Assembly (NCBI RefSeq): GCF_014652315.1 | Contig: NZ_BMYO01000001.1 | Location: 124,001 to 188,000, forward strand | DNA: 64,000 nucleotides | Origin: Jeongeupia chitinilytica | GTDB lineage: Bacteria > Pseudomonadota > Gammaproteobacteria > Burkholderiales > Chitinibacteraceae | Reading direction: 5' to 3' | Part shown: piece by piece, positions 38,020-46,177 of the stretch | How the letters are laid out: each line of letters begins with the position of its first letter | Position numbering within the stretch: position 1 is the first letter of the stretch | Program-made: the position numbers and the translations under genes | The notes under the pieces: generated by a model | What the model saw: the letters and a program-made list of their open reading frames with translations, nothing else | Databases searched by the model: none | Told to the model about the DNA's origin: nothing

Positions 38020-38721
38020 TCAGGCGATGCTTTCTTCCGGGCGTCGCTGGTAGACCCGGGCTGGCAGGACCGAGAACACGCTGTCCGGACTGGTTTCGGC
38101 CAGCAGGTCGGCAGCGCGGCGCGCCACGTTGTAATTGTGGTGGTAGCTGGTGTGCTGGTGTCCCAGCACGACCAGAATGATCTCCCGCGTCTGCTCGCCG
38201 ATCTTGAACTGGTCGGCGTCGGCGTCGAGCGCGCCGATGCTGGCCAGCGCCTGGCCGTCGACCGAGTACAGCAGCGAGCCCGCGGCAATCGTCTTGGCCT
38301 TGCGTGAAAACAGCGGCGTAATGGTTTCATTGCCGTCGGCAATGTCGATCTCCAGACTGCCACTCAGCCCGCTTGCCGTATGTCCGCCGATGCTGGCGCC
38401 GAACAACAGCGAGGCGGTGTTGTAGGCGTCGACCACGTTGTTGATCAGTTTCGGACCGTTGCTGATGAAATGGTGGATCAGGCGTTCGTTGGCGGGCCGG
38501 GTATCGGCAAAGCCCAACTGGCTCAACTGCTGCTGGTAGCCGGTCACCTCCGGTTGGCGCATGAAGCGCTCGCCGTCATCGACGATGTGCTGCAAGGCGC
38601 CCATCAGATGGCGTTCGTAGTGTTTGGTATGGAAAACCGTGACGCCGGAGATGCGGGCCACGCACGCGTTGGCAACACCGGCATCGGCGGCGGCGGCGGA
38701 AATCAGGACTTGCTCGAGCAT
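38020..38721 (-). CDS. Free-standing B3/B4 (PheRS beta editing-type) domain protein
   Basis: 233 residues, cytoplasmic. It matches stand-alone B3/B4 domains (COG3382), related to the editing domain of phenylalanyl-tRNA synthetase beta that hydrolyses mischarged tRNA. Supporting stretches: NGPKLINNVVDAYNTASLLFGASIGGHTASGLSG, GSLEIDIADGNETITPLFSRKAKTIAAGSLLYSVDGQALASIGALDAD, and a C-terminal LVVLGHQHTSYHHNYNVARRAADLL. It is the last gene of the SznF-like cluster, 55 bases behind the ATP-grasp gene. The start at 38721 was chosen because the frame upstream is the shadow of the ATP-grasp gene. Possible roles are clearing tRNA charged with an unusual amino acid made by the cluster, or simply binding a small molecule; both are inference. 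Confidence 0.75.
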   Translation of the reverse strand: MLEQVLISAAAADAGVANACVARISGVTVFHTKHYERHLMGALQHIVDDGERFMRQPEVTGYQQQLSQLGFADTRPANERLIHHFISNGPKLINNVVDAYNTASLLFGASIGGHTASGLSGSLEIDIADGNETITPLFSRKAKTIAAGSLLYSVDGQALASIGALDADADQFKIGEQTREIILVVLGHQHTSYHHNYNVARRAADLLAETSPDSVFSVLPARVYQRRPEESIA

Positions 38722-38776
38722 TGGAATTCCTGCATAGCGGTATTCAGAAGTGGGCTGGGCGGATGCACTGCATGGC

Positions 38777-39997
38777 TCAGACGGCCGCAAGCGTGCGGCA
38801 ATGCGCGTCGTCGCTGGCCAGTTGCGCCGGGTCGGGGCTCGCCAGCCAGACGATGCCGGGGCAGGTCGCCAGGTCGACCGTCGGCACGACGGGTTCGCCC
38901 TGTGAAATGAAGGCGCGATGGCCGCGATACGAGCGCAGCTGTCGCAGCGCGGCGTGATCCGCAGCAACCGGGCCGGGGTGAATGCCCTTTTGCCGCGTGA
39001 TCAGGAACACAATGCGGCCATGCTGCCGGCGTTGTACCTCCGCGGTGTCGATCGCCCGGCCAAGGCTGGCGTCGACGGCGAGATCGAGCAGGTTGGGGCT
39101 GTAGCAATCGTTGAACAATGCGGGCGCCACGCCGCCATGCATGCGCGCGCCGGCTTCGATCATCACCGGGCCGTCGTCGCTCCAGATCAGTTCCATGTGC
39201 AGCGGCCCAAGCTGCAGCTTCAGCGCCGCGGCGGCCTGGCGGGCATAGTCCAGCAGCGGTGCGTACGCTGGATCGTGCGGATCCAGCACTTCGAGGCCGG
39301 CGTAGACAAAGCGGGAGCCGTTGGACTCGATCTTCTCGTAGACGCAGACCGATGCCACGGTGTAACCGCCGGTGTGGGCGACCAGATCGACAACGTATTC
39401 CGGCCCCTCGACAAAGGGCTGGACGACGAAACCCTGGTTGATTTCACCCAGATCATTGATCTGCTGCCATGCAGACTCACGCAAGGCCCGGCGTGCACCG
39501 TCGCGACCGTGGGCGAAGCGGACGCCGTCGGTGCTCGCCGAATTGACCGGCTTGACCACGTAGGCGATATCTACCAGCTCGGCCGTCGCCGCGTCGATCT
39601 GCTCGGGGCTGCGGATGAACAGCGAGGGGATGTGCCGCAAGCCGGCGTCGGCCAGGGCTTGCTGCATCGGGTACTTGTTGCGCCGCAGCGCGGTGCTGTC
39701 GGCCGGATTGCCCGGCAGCCCCAGCCGTAGCGCCAGCGCGTCGGCGGCGGCGACCGCCATTTCGCAGCCGGCGACGACCGCGATGGCTTGCGTCGCGCCA
39801 AAGCGTTCCAGGGCTTCGTCGATGTCGAACAGCCTGCCCTCGAGAAAGCCGCCGGGCTGGAAACCGCGGGCGAAGCGGGCGGAGATGTTCGGGGACGAAC
39901 GTACCGCGACGCAGGCGTAGCCCAGGCTGGCGAACTTGGGCGCATACAGCGCGCCGCTGGAAAACGGGTCGACGATGATGACGTAGGGCGATGACAT
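38777..39997 (-). CDS. ATP-grasp ligase (amino acid/peptide ligase-like)
   Basis: 406 residues. It has the N-terminal Rossmann-like part (YVIIVDPFSSGALYAPKFASLGYACVAVRSSP), the nucleotide-binding lysine strand YVVKPVNSASTDGVRF, FVVQPFVEGPEYVVDLVAHTGGY, and the metal-binding HMELIWSDDGPVMIEAGARMHGG. This is the carboxylate-amine ligase pattern of the ATP-grasp family, as in dipeptide ligases; it activates a carboxyl group as acyl phosphate. In this cluster it is the natural candidate for joining the product of the SznF-like enzyme to another amino acid. It lies 79 bases downstream of the MFS gene. No NRPS or adenylation domain is present, so this ligase may do the assembly. Confidence 0.82.
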   Translation of the reverse strand: MSSPYVIIVDPFSSGALYAPKFASLGYACVAVRSSPNISARFARGFQPGGFLEGRLFDIDEALERFGATQAIAVVAGCEMAVAAADALALRLGLPGNPADSTALRRNKYPMQQALADAGLRHIPSLFIRSPEQIDAATAELVDIAYVVKPVNSASTDGVRFAHGRDGARRALRESAWQQINDLGEINQGFVVQPFVEGPEYVVDLVAHTGGYTVASVCVYEKIESNGSRFVYAGLEVLDPHDPAYAPLLDYARQAAAALKLQLGPLHMELIWSDDGPVMIEAGARMHGGVAPALFNDCYSPNLLDLAVDASLGRAIDTAEVQRRQHGRIVFLITRQKGIHPGPVAADHAALRQLRSYRGHRAFISQGEPVVPTVDLATCPGIVWLASPDPAQLASDDAHCRTLAAV

Positions 39998-40076
39998 GGC
40001 AAATCTCTCGCAATAGGGATGGAACGCGCCGCCGCGGCGAAGGCGCGCGACGGCAGGAAAAACGGCCCGGCGGTGG

Positions 40077-41282
40077 TCAGCCCGGCTCGGCCAGCGCCCG
40101 TACCGGCTGGCCGACCAGGCGCGGCAGCACCAGCACGCTCAGCAGCAGGGCCAGCGCAACCAGCACGAACACCAGCGGTGCGGCCTGATGGCCGAACAGC
40201 CGTTCGGTGATCAACCCGGCCAGGACCAGCGGCGCGGCACTTTGCAGCAGCAGGTAGTAGAACGCGCTGACCGAGGCGATGCGGTCGGCGTCGGCCGGGG
40301 ACCGGGCCAGATCGATCAGTTTCTTGCGCAACTGGATGCGCAGATGGTTGATCGAGTAGCCGATCAGCAGGCAGGCGCCGATCGAGACCGCGGCGGTGCC
40401 CGAGTACACCAGCACGGCGTCCATCAGCACGATCAGCAGTGGCGGCAGGTATTCGGGCAGCCTGGCTGTCGGCAGCACCGCCGCCAGAAAGGCGCCGACA
40501 CCGGCGACGCCGCTGGCCAGCCCGAAATCCGCCGCGCTCCAGTGCCTGAGTGTCTGGTAGATCACCGGTGTCAGTGTGTTGAAGGCACCGATGTGAAAGC
40601 CGATCATCCCCAGTCCGAGGCACAGTGCGCGCAAAGTCTGCCCGTGCTGAAGCTGCGCATCGTGGCCTTCGCGTCCCTGCGGTGCCGCTACCGCAGCCCG
40701 CTCGCCTTGCAAGCGGCCCAGCGGCGACAGCAGCACGAGCAGCGCTGCAAGGCTGGCGGTCGCGCAGAACAGCGGCACGAAGCGGTCGATGCCGAACCTT
40801 TCCAGTGCGAGCCCGCCCAGCGCCGCACCACCAAAGGCGCCGAGCTGGATCGCCGTCTGCATCCAGCGCGCCGATGACGCGCTGCTGGCCAGCTTGGCCA
40901 GCGTGAAGCGGGTGTTCACGGCCTCCAGCGTACTGGTGGTGAAAAAGCCGAGCAGCCCGACCAGCAGCGCGATCAGCACGAAGCCGTACAGCGCGTGGAA
41001 CAGCCCGGCGAGCGCGCCGCCGAGCACCAGCAGAAAGCCGAGCATGCGCGCCAGCAGCGTCTGGCGAAGGCCGGGCACCCAGGCCTTGCCCCCACGCCGC
41101 GCCAGTCTTTGCAGGCTGAACGGCAGCAGCACCGAGACGCACAGCACCAGGCCCAGCGCCAGCGGCGAGCCGGTGATCTGCAGCGACGACCAGAACAGCC
41201 CGATCATCAGCCCCATGTCGATGCCGGTGAACAGGCTCACGATCGCGTAGAACGTCAGCATCTGGCGTTTTTCGGTGCGCAT
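40077..41282 (-). CDS. MFS transporter, probable exporter of the cluster product
   Basis: 401-residue integral membrane protein with about 12 hydrophobic segments and few charged loops (for example MLTFYAIVSLFTGIDMGLMIGLFWSS, ALYGFVLIALLVGLLGFFTTST, ALCLGLGMIGFHIGAFNTLTPVIYQTL). The overall pattern is that of the major facilitator superfamily, but no specific subfamily signature is recognised. Its ATG overlaps the stop of the Rieske gene by one base (TGATG), so it is translationally coupled to the oxidative enzymes. Export of a toxic product is the simplest role; uptake of a precursor is the alternative. Confidence 0.78.
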   Translation of the reverse strand: MRTEKRQMLTFYAIVSLFTGIDMGLMIGLFWSSLQITGSPLALGLVLCVSVLLPFSLQRLARRGGKAWVPGLRQTLLARMLGFLLVLGGALAGLFHALYGFVLIALLVGLLGFFTTSTLEAVNTRFTLAKLASSASSARWMQTAIQLGAFGGAALGGLALERFGIDRFVPLFCATASLAALLVLLSPLGRLQGERAAVAAPQGREGHDAQLQHGQTLRALCLGLGMIGFHIGAFNTLTPVIYQTLRHWSAADFGLASGVAGVGAFLAAVLPTARLPEYLPPLLIVLMDAVLVYSGTAAVSIGACLLIGYSINHLRIQLRKKLIDLARSPADADRIASVSAFYYLLLQSAAPLVLAGLITERLFGHQAAPLVFVLVALALLLSVLVLPRLVGQPVRALAEPG

Positions 41283-41620
41283 CAGGCGTCCTCGCACGCG
41301 CTGTCGCGCTGGTTGACCGGCAGCATCTCGGTCCAGACGCGGATGTCCTCGTTGGCGGTGACGAAGGAAATCTGGTCTCCGCGACGGATCGCCGGCAGGG
41401 CGCCGCGTTCGATCGAGTGGATCGGGTAGGCATTGTCGTGCCAGGGGCAGACCAGCTTGGCCGCGCACGCTGCGCGCCGGCCCAGGTTGAGTGGCCCGCC
41501 GCGATGCGGGCATTCGCTCGGTGCGATGACCGGCTTGGCACCGTTCTGCAGTACGAAGTAGCGGCGTGCGCCGACTTCGAGCGAGTTGAAGCTGTCCAGC
41601 GGCAAGGTGGTGATTTTCAT
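41282..41620 (-). CDS. Rieske [2Fe-2S] protein
   Basis: Small soluble protein of 112 residues consisting of one Rieske domain. The cluster ligands are Cys37 and His39 (CPHRGG) and Cys58 and His61 (CPWHD). The length suits a ferredoxin-type electron carrier, not an oxygenase subunit. The start ATG overlaps the end of the oxidase-cupin gene by 4 bases. Position and coupling suggest it supplies electrons to the diiron centre of the preceding enzyme, which must be reduced for each turnover; this role is inferred. No reductase gene is nearby. Confidence 0.88.
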   Translation of the reverse strand: MKITTLPLDSFNSLEVGARRYFVLQNGAKPVIAPSECPHRGGPLNLGRRAACAAKLVCPWHDNAYPIHSIERGALPAIRRGDQISFVTANEDIRVWTEMLPVNQRDSACEDA

Positions 41621-43005
41621 GCCGCGTGCTCCAGGCTGGTGACGGTGTACGAGCAATGCTCGGCGGTGATCACCGAGCCGTGCAGCATGCCGCGCGGAAT
41701 CACCACGTGCTGGCCGGCACCGAGTTCGAGCTGGGTGAACGGGCTGCACACCAGTTTCAGCGTGCCCTTGTCGACGACGAAGAGCTCGGTGGCGCCGTGG
41801 ACATGGGTGACCGACAGATCGTCGCGGCATTCGTGGAAGGTATGGCTGGGCGCACCGGCGGGCTGGGGCGGCACCGGCTGCGGTTGCCAGTCGGCGAGCT
41901 GGTCGTGCCAGGCGATGTGGGCGAACAGCTCGGCATCCGCGACGTCCTGCAGCAGGCGGAACTCCTCGAAGCCGCGAATGATGTCCGGCAGCACCTGCTT
42001 GCCGTAGTGCGCAACGACCGGCCGGATCAACTGTTCGAAGGCCATCTTGCCGTGATGCACGTCGATGTGGGCGTGCTCGTCGAAGTACAGCGTGCCGACA
42101 GTGTCGCCAAAGGCAATCCGCATCGCCTCGGCCTGGGCCCGCGTCACCAGCGCCAGGCTGGCTTCGGTGTAGAACAGGGCGCCGAGATAGCGGAAGAAGT
42201 GCCGGTGGTTGGCCGAAACGTAGTGGAAATAATTGGTCAGGGCCAGCGAAGTGGCGGTATAGAACTGCCAGTAGTAATGCACGCCCGAATTGAGTCCGCA
42301 TTGCGCCAGCAACGATTCGAAAATCACGCTGTGCTTCTTTTGCGGTACGCCATAGCCGTATTCGTCGATCAGGATCTTGAACAGCTCGCTTTGCGCAGGA
42401 CCGAAATTGCCCAGCACGTTGCGCGCCATGGCGGAGGCTTCGCTGAGAAAATCGCCGGCACACTGGATCAGGAAAAAGCGTGCGGCATTGGCCGGGTCAC
42501 GCGATTGGCCGATGTGCTCGACCAGGCTCGACGGTGTACGGGCGATCTTGTCGAGTACTTCGTCGGCATAGGCCTTGAATGCGTCGACATCCCAGTTGCC
42601 GCTGATGCTGACGGCCTCGTCGAGCCAGCCGAAGACGTGACGTTCCAGTTCGGGGCGGATCGCCGCACCGGCGCGGCGGAGATCCTCGTCGTAAAAGGCA
42701 TTGAATTCCGCCAGCGCGAGCTTGCCCTGCTGCGGCAGGAACACCAGATCCTGCTCGTAGATGTTGAGCAGCAACCGCTGGCCCATCAGGTGCGACGGCT
42801 GATCCAGCTCCGCCTGGGTCAGGACGTGTCCGAAATCGAGCTGGTTCAGATCCTGGGGGCGAACCGGCCGCACATAGGGGCTGTCGCAATAAAAGCTTTG
42901 CGGCTGGTCGAAGAGCGAGTGGCTGGCGAATCCGGAGAATGCCTGCTTGTGCAGCGCCGGATCCGTATGGGAAGGATGGTCGAGTAGCGTGCCGACGGAC
43001 GACAT
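41617..43005 (-). CDS. SznF-like N-oxygenase/N-nitrosating enzyme (heme-oxygenase-like diiron oxidase fused to cupin)
   Basis: 462 residues in three parts: a helical N-terminal region (about 1-130), a heme-oxygenase-like diiron oxidase (about 135-365) and a C-terminal cupin (about 385-460). The diiron ligand set is complete: Glu189, Glu215, His225, Glu281, His311, Asp315, His318. As I recall, these are the same residue numbers as in SznF, the N-nitrosourea-forming enzyme of streptozotocin synthesis. The cupin iron triad His401, His403 (THVHG) and His442 (MLHGS) is offset by six from SznF His407/409/448. SznF hydroxylates both guanidine nitrogens of N-omega-methyl-arginine, then rearranges the product to an N-nitrosourea on the cupin iron. 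An arginine-like substrate is therefore likely but not proven. It is the first gene of the cluster, with GGGAA before the ATG. Confidence 0.87.
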   Translation of the reverse strand: MSSVGTLLDHPSHTDPALHKQAFSGFASHSLFDQPQSFYCDSPYVRPVRPQDLNQLDFGHVLTQAELDQPSHLMGQRLLLNIYEQDLVFLPQQGKLALAEFNAFYDEDLRRAGAAIRPELERHVFGWLDEAVSISGNWDVDAFKAYADEVLDKIARTPSSLVEHIGQSRDPANAARFFLIQCAGDFLSEASAMARNVLGNFGPAQSELFKILIDEYGYGVPQKKHSVIFESLLAQCGLNSGVHYYWQFYTATSLALTNYFHYVSANHRHFFRYLGALFYTEASLALVTRAQAEAMRIAFGDTVGTLYFDEHAHIDVHHGKMAFEQLIRPVVAHYGKQVLPDIIRGFEEFRLLQDVADAELFAHIAWHDQLADWQPQPVPPQPAGAPSHTFHECRDDLSVTHVHGATELFVVDKGTLKLVCSPFTQLELGAGQHVVIPRGMLHGSVITAEHCSYTVTSLEHAA

Positions 43006-43044
43006 GATGATTCCCTTTCATTTTCATTTGAAAACAATGAGGAA

Positions 43045-43072
43045 ATCTTACTTTTGTCATTCCGTGTTTGAA
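43045..43072 (-). promoter_or_regulatory. Candidate promoter of the SznF-like cluster
   Basis: On the minus strand TTCAAA (43067-43072), 16 bases, TAAGAT (43045-43050), about 40 bases before the ATG at 43005. The leader is AT-rich and includes the palindrome TTTTCATTTGAAAA at 43021-43034. Both boxes are only four of six matches. Confidence 0.35.
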
Positions 43073-43168
43073 ATGATCTAAACGACGGATCTGCTGGTGA
43101 AACTCGCCAACGGTCTAGTGAAATTACCTACGCCGGTGCCGCAGCGTCTCCCGCGAAGGGGCGCCCGA

Positions 43169-43753
43169 TCAGCGGTGTTTGCAGCAACCGGCGACGTGAT
43201 CGTCGACGAGGCCGCACGCCTGCATGAAAGCGTAGCAGGTGGTGCTGCCGACAAAACGAAAACCGAGCTTTTTCAGCCGCTTCGACAGCAGGTCCGACTC
43301 CATCGTACTGGCCGGCACGTCGGCCAGCGACGCCGGCGCATTGATTTTCGGCGCGCCGCCGACGACGTCCCAGACGGTCCGGGCCAGCGTGTCGCCGCGT
43401 GCGTGCAGCTCCAGCAAGGCGCGGGCGTTGCCGACGATGGCCTCGATCTTGCCGCGGTGGCGGATGATGCCCGGATCGAGCACCAGCCGTTCGATGTCAT
43501 CGGCGCCGAACGCGGCGATGGCGGCAGGATCGAAACCGCAAAAAGCGCGACGGTAGCCGTCGCGCTTTTTCAGTACCGTCAGCCATGACAGCCCCGCCTG
43601 CATGCCCTCGAGGCAGAGCATTTCGAACAGCGTGCGTTCGTCATGACACGGCACGCCCCATTCGTCGTCGTGGTAGGCGAGATAGAGCGGGTCGTTCGAC
43701 AGCCAGCCGCAGCGCGGCAGGCCGTCGTTACAGACGATAACGCTCGACTTCAC
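43169..43753 (-). CDS. tag: DNA-3-methyladenine glycosylase I (Tag)
   Basis: Removes 3-methyladenine from alkylated DNA in base-excision repair. 194 residues (E. coli Tag 187). The zinc-snap ligands are present at matching spacing: Cys15, His28, His186, Cys190; the recognition Glu is Glu49 in [11 protein letters not shown], and [17 protein letters not shown] and [12 protein letters not shown] are family signatures. The start is a GTG at 43753 that overlaps the end of the chemoreceptor gene by 26 bases; no later ATG gives a full N-terminus. It lies on the same strand 163 bases upstream of the SznF-like gene. Since methylating N-nitroso compounds create its substrate, a self-protection role is plausible. 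Confidence 0.93.
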   Translation of the reverse strand: MKSSVIVCNDGLPRCGWLSNDPLYLAYHDDEWGVPCHDERTLFEMLCLEGMQAGLSWLTVLKKRDGYRRAFCGFDPAAIAAFGADDIERLVLDPGIIRHRGKIEAIVGNARALLELHARGDTLARTVWDVVGGAPKINAPASLADVPASTMESDLLSKRLKKLGFRFVGSTTCYAFMQACGLVDDHVAGCCKHR

Positions 43754-45341
43754 GGTTCATTTCCCCGGCCAGCCGGTCGAGTTCGCGCGCCGAGTTGGCC
43801 GTCTGCTGAGCGGCGCTGCTGCTGGCTTCGGACATCTGCGCGATGCGTTCGACCAGTTGGGCGATGTTGTTGCTCGCCGCGCTCTGCTCGCGGATTGCGC
43901 CGCTGATGTCCGCCACGTGTTCGACCACGGCGGTCGAGCCGTTGCGGATTGCGCCGATCGCCGAGCCGGCTTCGCGGGCTTGCGCGACGGCACCTTCGAC
44001 CTCGGTCACCACGTCGCGCATCCGTTCGACCGCGGCCAGCGCGCCCTGCTGGATGGCGGCCACGGTGCCGGAAATCTCCTGCGTCGATACCGCGGTGCGT
44101 TCGGCCAGCTTGCGCACCTCGTCGGCGACGACGGCGAAGCCGCGGCCGGTTTCGCCGGCGCGGGCCGCTTCGATCGCGGCGTTCAGCGCCAGCAGGTTGG
44201 TCTGGTCGGCGATGTCCTTGATCACGCCGACGACGGCGTTGATGTCGGCGCTCTTCTCCTTCAGCGCATCGATCTCGCCGGCGGCTTCGCGCACCGTGCC
44301 CGAAATGGCATCGATGCGGGTGACGCTGGTGTCGATCACCTGTGCGCCGGTGCTCGCCTGGCGGCCCGATTCGCGCGAAATCTGGTCGGCTTCGGACGCG
44401 CGGTCGGCAATGTGGCTGATGCTGACGGTCACTTCCTCGACCGTTGCCGCCATGCTGGTCGCCGCTTCGCTGGTGCTGCCGGCGTTCTGCGACATGCTGC
44501 CGGCGGCACGGGCGACTTCGCCGGTGGCGCCGCCGATCGTGCGGATATGGTCCGACATGTCCTTCAGGCTCTGGCGGGTACGGTCGAGCAGGCGGTTGAA
44601 TGCGGTGACGGTCTGGGCGATTTCGTCATTGCCGCGCACCGGCACACGGCGGGTGAAGTCGAGGCTGGCCTCGATTTCGCCGACGGTCTGCTGCATCGCC
44701 AGCAGCGGCTGGCGGATCGAACGGTAGAGCAGGGTGCCGAAGACGGCGAGCGCGATCGCGGCCAGCGCCACGGCGCCGGCGATCACGTTGCGGGCGCTGG
44801 CTTCGGCGGAGAGGATCGCGTCCTGCTGCACCTTGGCTTCGTGCTGGTTGTGCGCCTGCATGTCGTCCAGGGCCTTTTCGGTGGCAATGGCGGCGTCACG
44901 GCCCTGGTGGGCGATCAGCGTCTGCGCGCCGGCCACGTCGCCGGCCTTGGCCTTGGCGACGATGTCGTCGTAGATCGTGTGAAACGACTGCAGGCTGGTC
45001 TTGAACGCGTTGAAGCGCCGCCGGTCTTCGTCGTCGCTGTGGCCTTTCGCATAGTCGGCATTGATCTGCTCGATCGCGGCGCGGCGGCGGGCGATTTCTT
45101 CGGTCAGCCCGGCACGGGCATCGGGGTTCTGTTCGACGATGTATTGCGCGACGAGGATCTGTTCGATCTTGTAATTGTTGTTGATGTCGTTGCCCTTGTT
45201 CAGCCCGTCGAAAGCGTCATCGACAAGCAGGGCAACACTGGTTTCGACCTGCTTGAACATGACCCCGCCGGCAATGCCGACGACGACGAGCGCTGCGATG
45301 GCGGCGACGATCAGGGCGATCAGCCTCTGTCCGATATTCAT
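43728..45341 (-). CDS. Methyl-accepting chemotaxis protein
   Basis: Inner-membrane chemoreceptor of 537 residues. Helix 1 at about 8-30, a four-helix-bundle-type periplasmic sensor to about 185 ([31 protein letters not shown]), a second membrane helix ([19 protein letters not shown]), HAMP, then the cytoplasmic signalling hairpin with the highly conserved [38 protein letters not shown]. It lacks a C-terminal CheR pentapeptide. Upstream is a good sigma-28 promoter, so expression should follow flagellar class III genes. Ligand unknown. Confidence 0.93.
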   Translation of the reverse strand: MNIGQRLIALIVAAIAALVVVGIAGGVMFKQVETSVALLVDDAFDGLNKGNDINNNYKIEQILVAQYIVEQNPDARAGLTEEIARRRAAIEQINADYAKGHSDDEDRRRFNAFKTSLQSFHTIYDDIVAKAKAGDVAGAQTLIAHQGRDAAIATEKALDDMQAHNQHEAKVQQDAILSAEASARNVIAGAVALAAIALAVFGTLLYRSIRQPLLAMQQTVGEIEASLDFTRRVPVRGNDEIAQTVTAFNRLLDRTRQSLKDMSDHIRTIGGATGEVARAAGSMSQNAGSTSEAATSMAATVEEVTVSISHIADRASEADQISRESGRQASTGAQVIDTSVTRIDAISGTVREAAGEIDALKEKSADINAVVGVIKDIADQTNLLALNAAIEAARAGETGRGFAVVADEVRKLAERTAVSTQEISGTVAAIQQGALAAVERMRDVVTEVEGAVAQAREAGSAIGAIRNGSTAVVEHVADISGAIREQSAASNNIAQLVERIAQMSEASSSAAQQTANSARELDRLAGEMNREVERYRL

Positions 45342-45380
45342 GGTTTGTATCCTTGGCGTGATTGCAGCTGCTGCGATCCC

Positions 45381-45407
45381 TTATCGGCACAAATGTGCCG
45401 AAATTGA
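45381..45407 (-). promoter_or_regulatory. Sigma-28 (FliA) promoter of the chemoreceptor gene
   Basis: On the minus strand TCAATTTC, exactly 11 bases, then GCCGATAA (8 of 8 matches to the -10 consensus; 5 of 8 at -35), 40 bases before the ATG. A perfect 18-base palindrome (TCGGCACA-AA-TGTGCCGA, 45384-45401) overlaps the -10. Confidence 0.8.
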
Positions 45408-45419
45408 GACCGGGGCGTG

Positions 45420-46037
45420 TCAGAACGCCGAACGGACGAGCGACAGGGCGATCGCGAACATCATCAGCGCGATCAGCAGGTCAAGGATGCGCCAGGCGCG
45501 CGGATCGCGAAACAGCGGCGTGAGCCGTGTTGCGGCGAAGGTCAGGCTGAAGAACCAGATGAAGGAAAAGCCGGCGGCGCCGAGCAGGAACCACGGTCGT
45601 GCGTCGGCTGGCTGTTGTGCGCCGATGCCGCCCACCAGCACGATGGTGTCGAGCAGGGCGTGCGGGTTGAGGAAGGAGAACCCCAGCGTCGCCATGAAGA
45701 CCGCGCGCGGTGTGGCGATGCCGCGGGCCACGTCGGGCGCCAGCGTCGTCGGTCGCAACGCCTTGCGCAGGGCGCCAAGGCCGTACCAGAACACGAATGC
45801 CGCACCGAACAGCGCCATCCAGCGTTGCAATCCCGGGGCCGCCGCGAGCAGCGTACCCATGCCGAGAATGCCGGCCCCCATCATCACCAGATCCCAGAGG
45901 CCGCAACAGAACGCCGTCAGGAACAGCTGTTGCCGGGCGATGCCCTGCCGAAGCACGAAGGCGTTCTGCGCACCGATCGCCATGATGAGGCTGGCGGACA
46001 GCATCAGGCCGTTCAGGGTGGCGGAAAGCGGGGACAT
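45420..46037 (-). CDS. argO: LysE/ArgO-family amino acid exporter
   Basis: Inner-membrane exporter of 205 residues with about six membrane helices. The N-terminal signature MAIGAQNAFVLRQGI, then FCCGLWDLVMMGAGILG, FWYGLGALRKAL and FSFLNPHALLDTIVLVGG are those of LysE and ArgO, which export lysine and arginine (and the toxic analogue canavanine). It is a single gene upstream of the chemoreceptor. No argP/lysG regulator is adjacent. Assignment to the arginine rather than lysine branch is tentative. It is noteworthy near a cluster whose key enzyme family uses an arginine derivative. Confidence 0.85.
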   Translation of the reverse strand: MSPLSATLNGLMLSASLIMAIGAQNAFVLRQGIARQQLFLTAFCCGLWDLVMMGAGILGMGTLLAAAPGLQRWMALFGAAFVFWYGLGALRKALRPTTLAPDVARGIATPRAVFMATLGFSFLNPHALLDTIVLVGGIGAQQPADARPWFLLGAAGFSFIWFFSLTFAATRLTPLFRDPRAWRILDLLIALMMFAIALSLVRSAF

Positions 46038-46144
46038 GGCGGGAGTTCCGGGGGCAAACGGCCGACGCTATCGCCGTGCGCCGGCGGGCGCCATTGCGGA
46101 CTTCCCCTGTTGTTTCAGGGTGTAAGGATGTCCCGCATGGCCTT

Positions 46145-46163
46145 GAAAATGATACCGTTTCTC
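46145..46163 (+). promoter_or_regulatory. Fur-box-like site before tonB
   Basis: GAAAATGATACCGTTTCTC matches 13 of 19 positions of the classical Fur consensus and ends 14 bases before the tonB ATG. It fits iron repression of tonB. Confidence 0.55.
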
Positions 46164-46177
46164 AATATCATGCGCGA

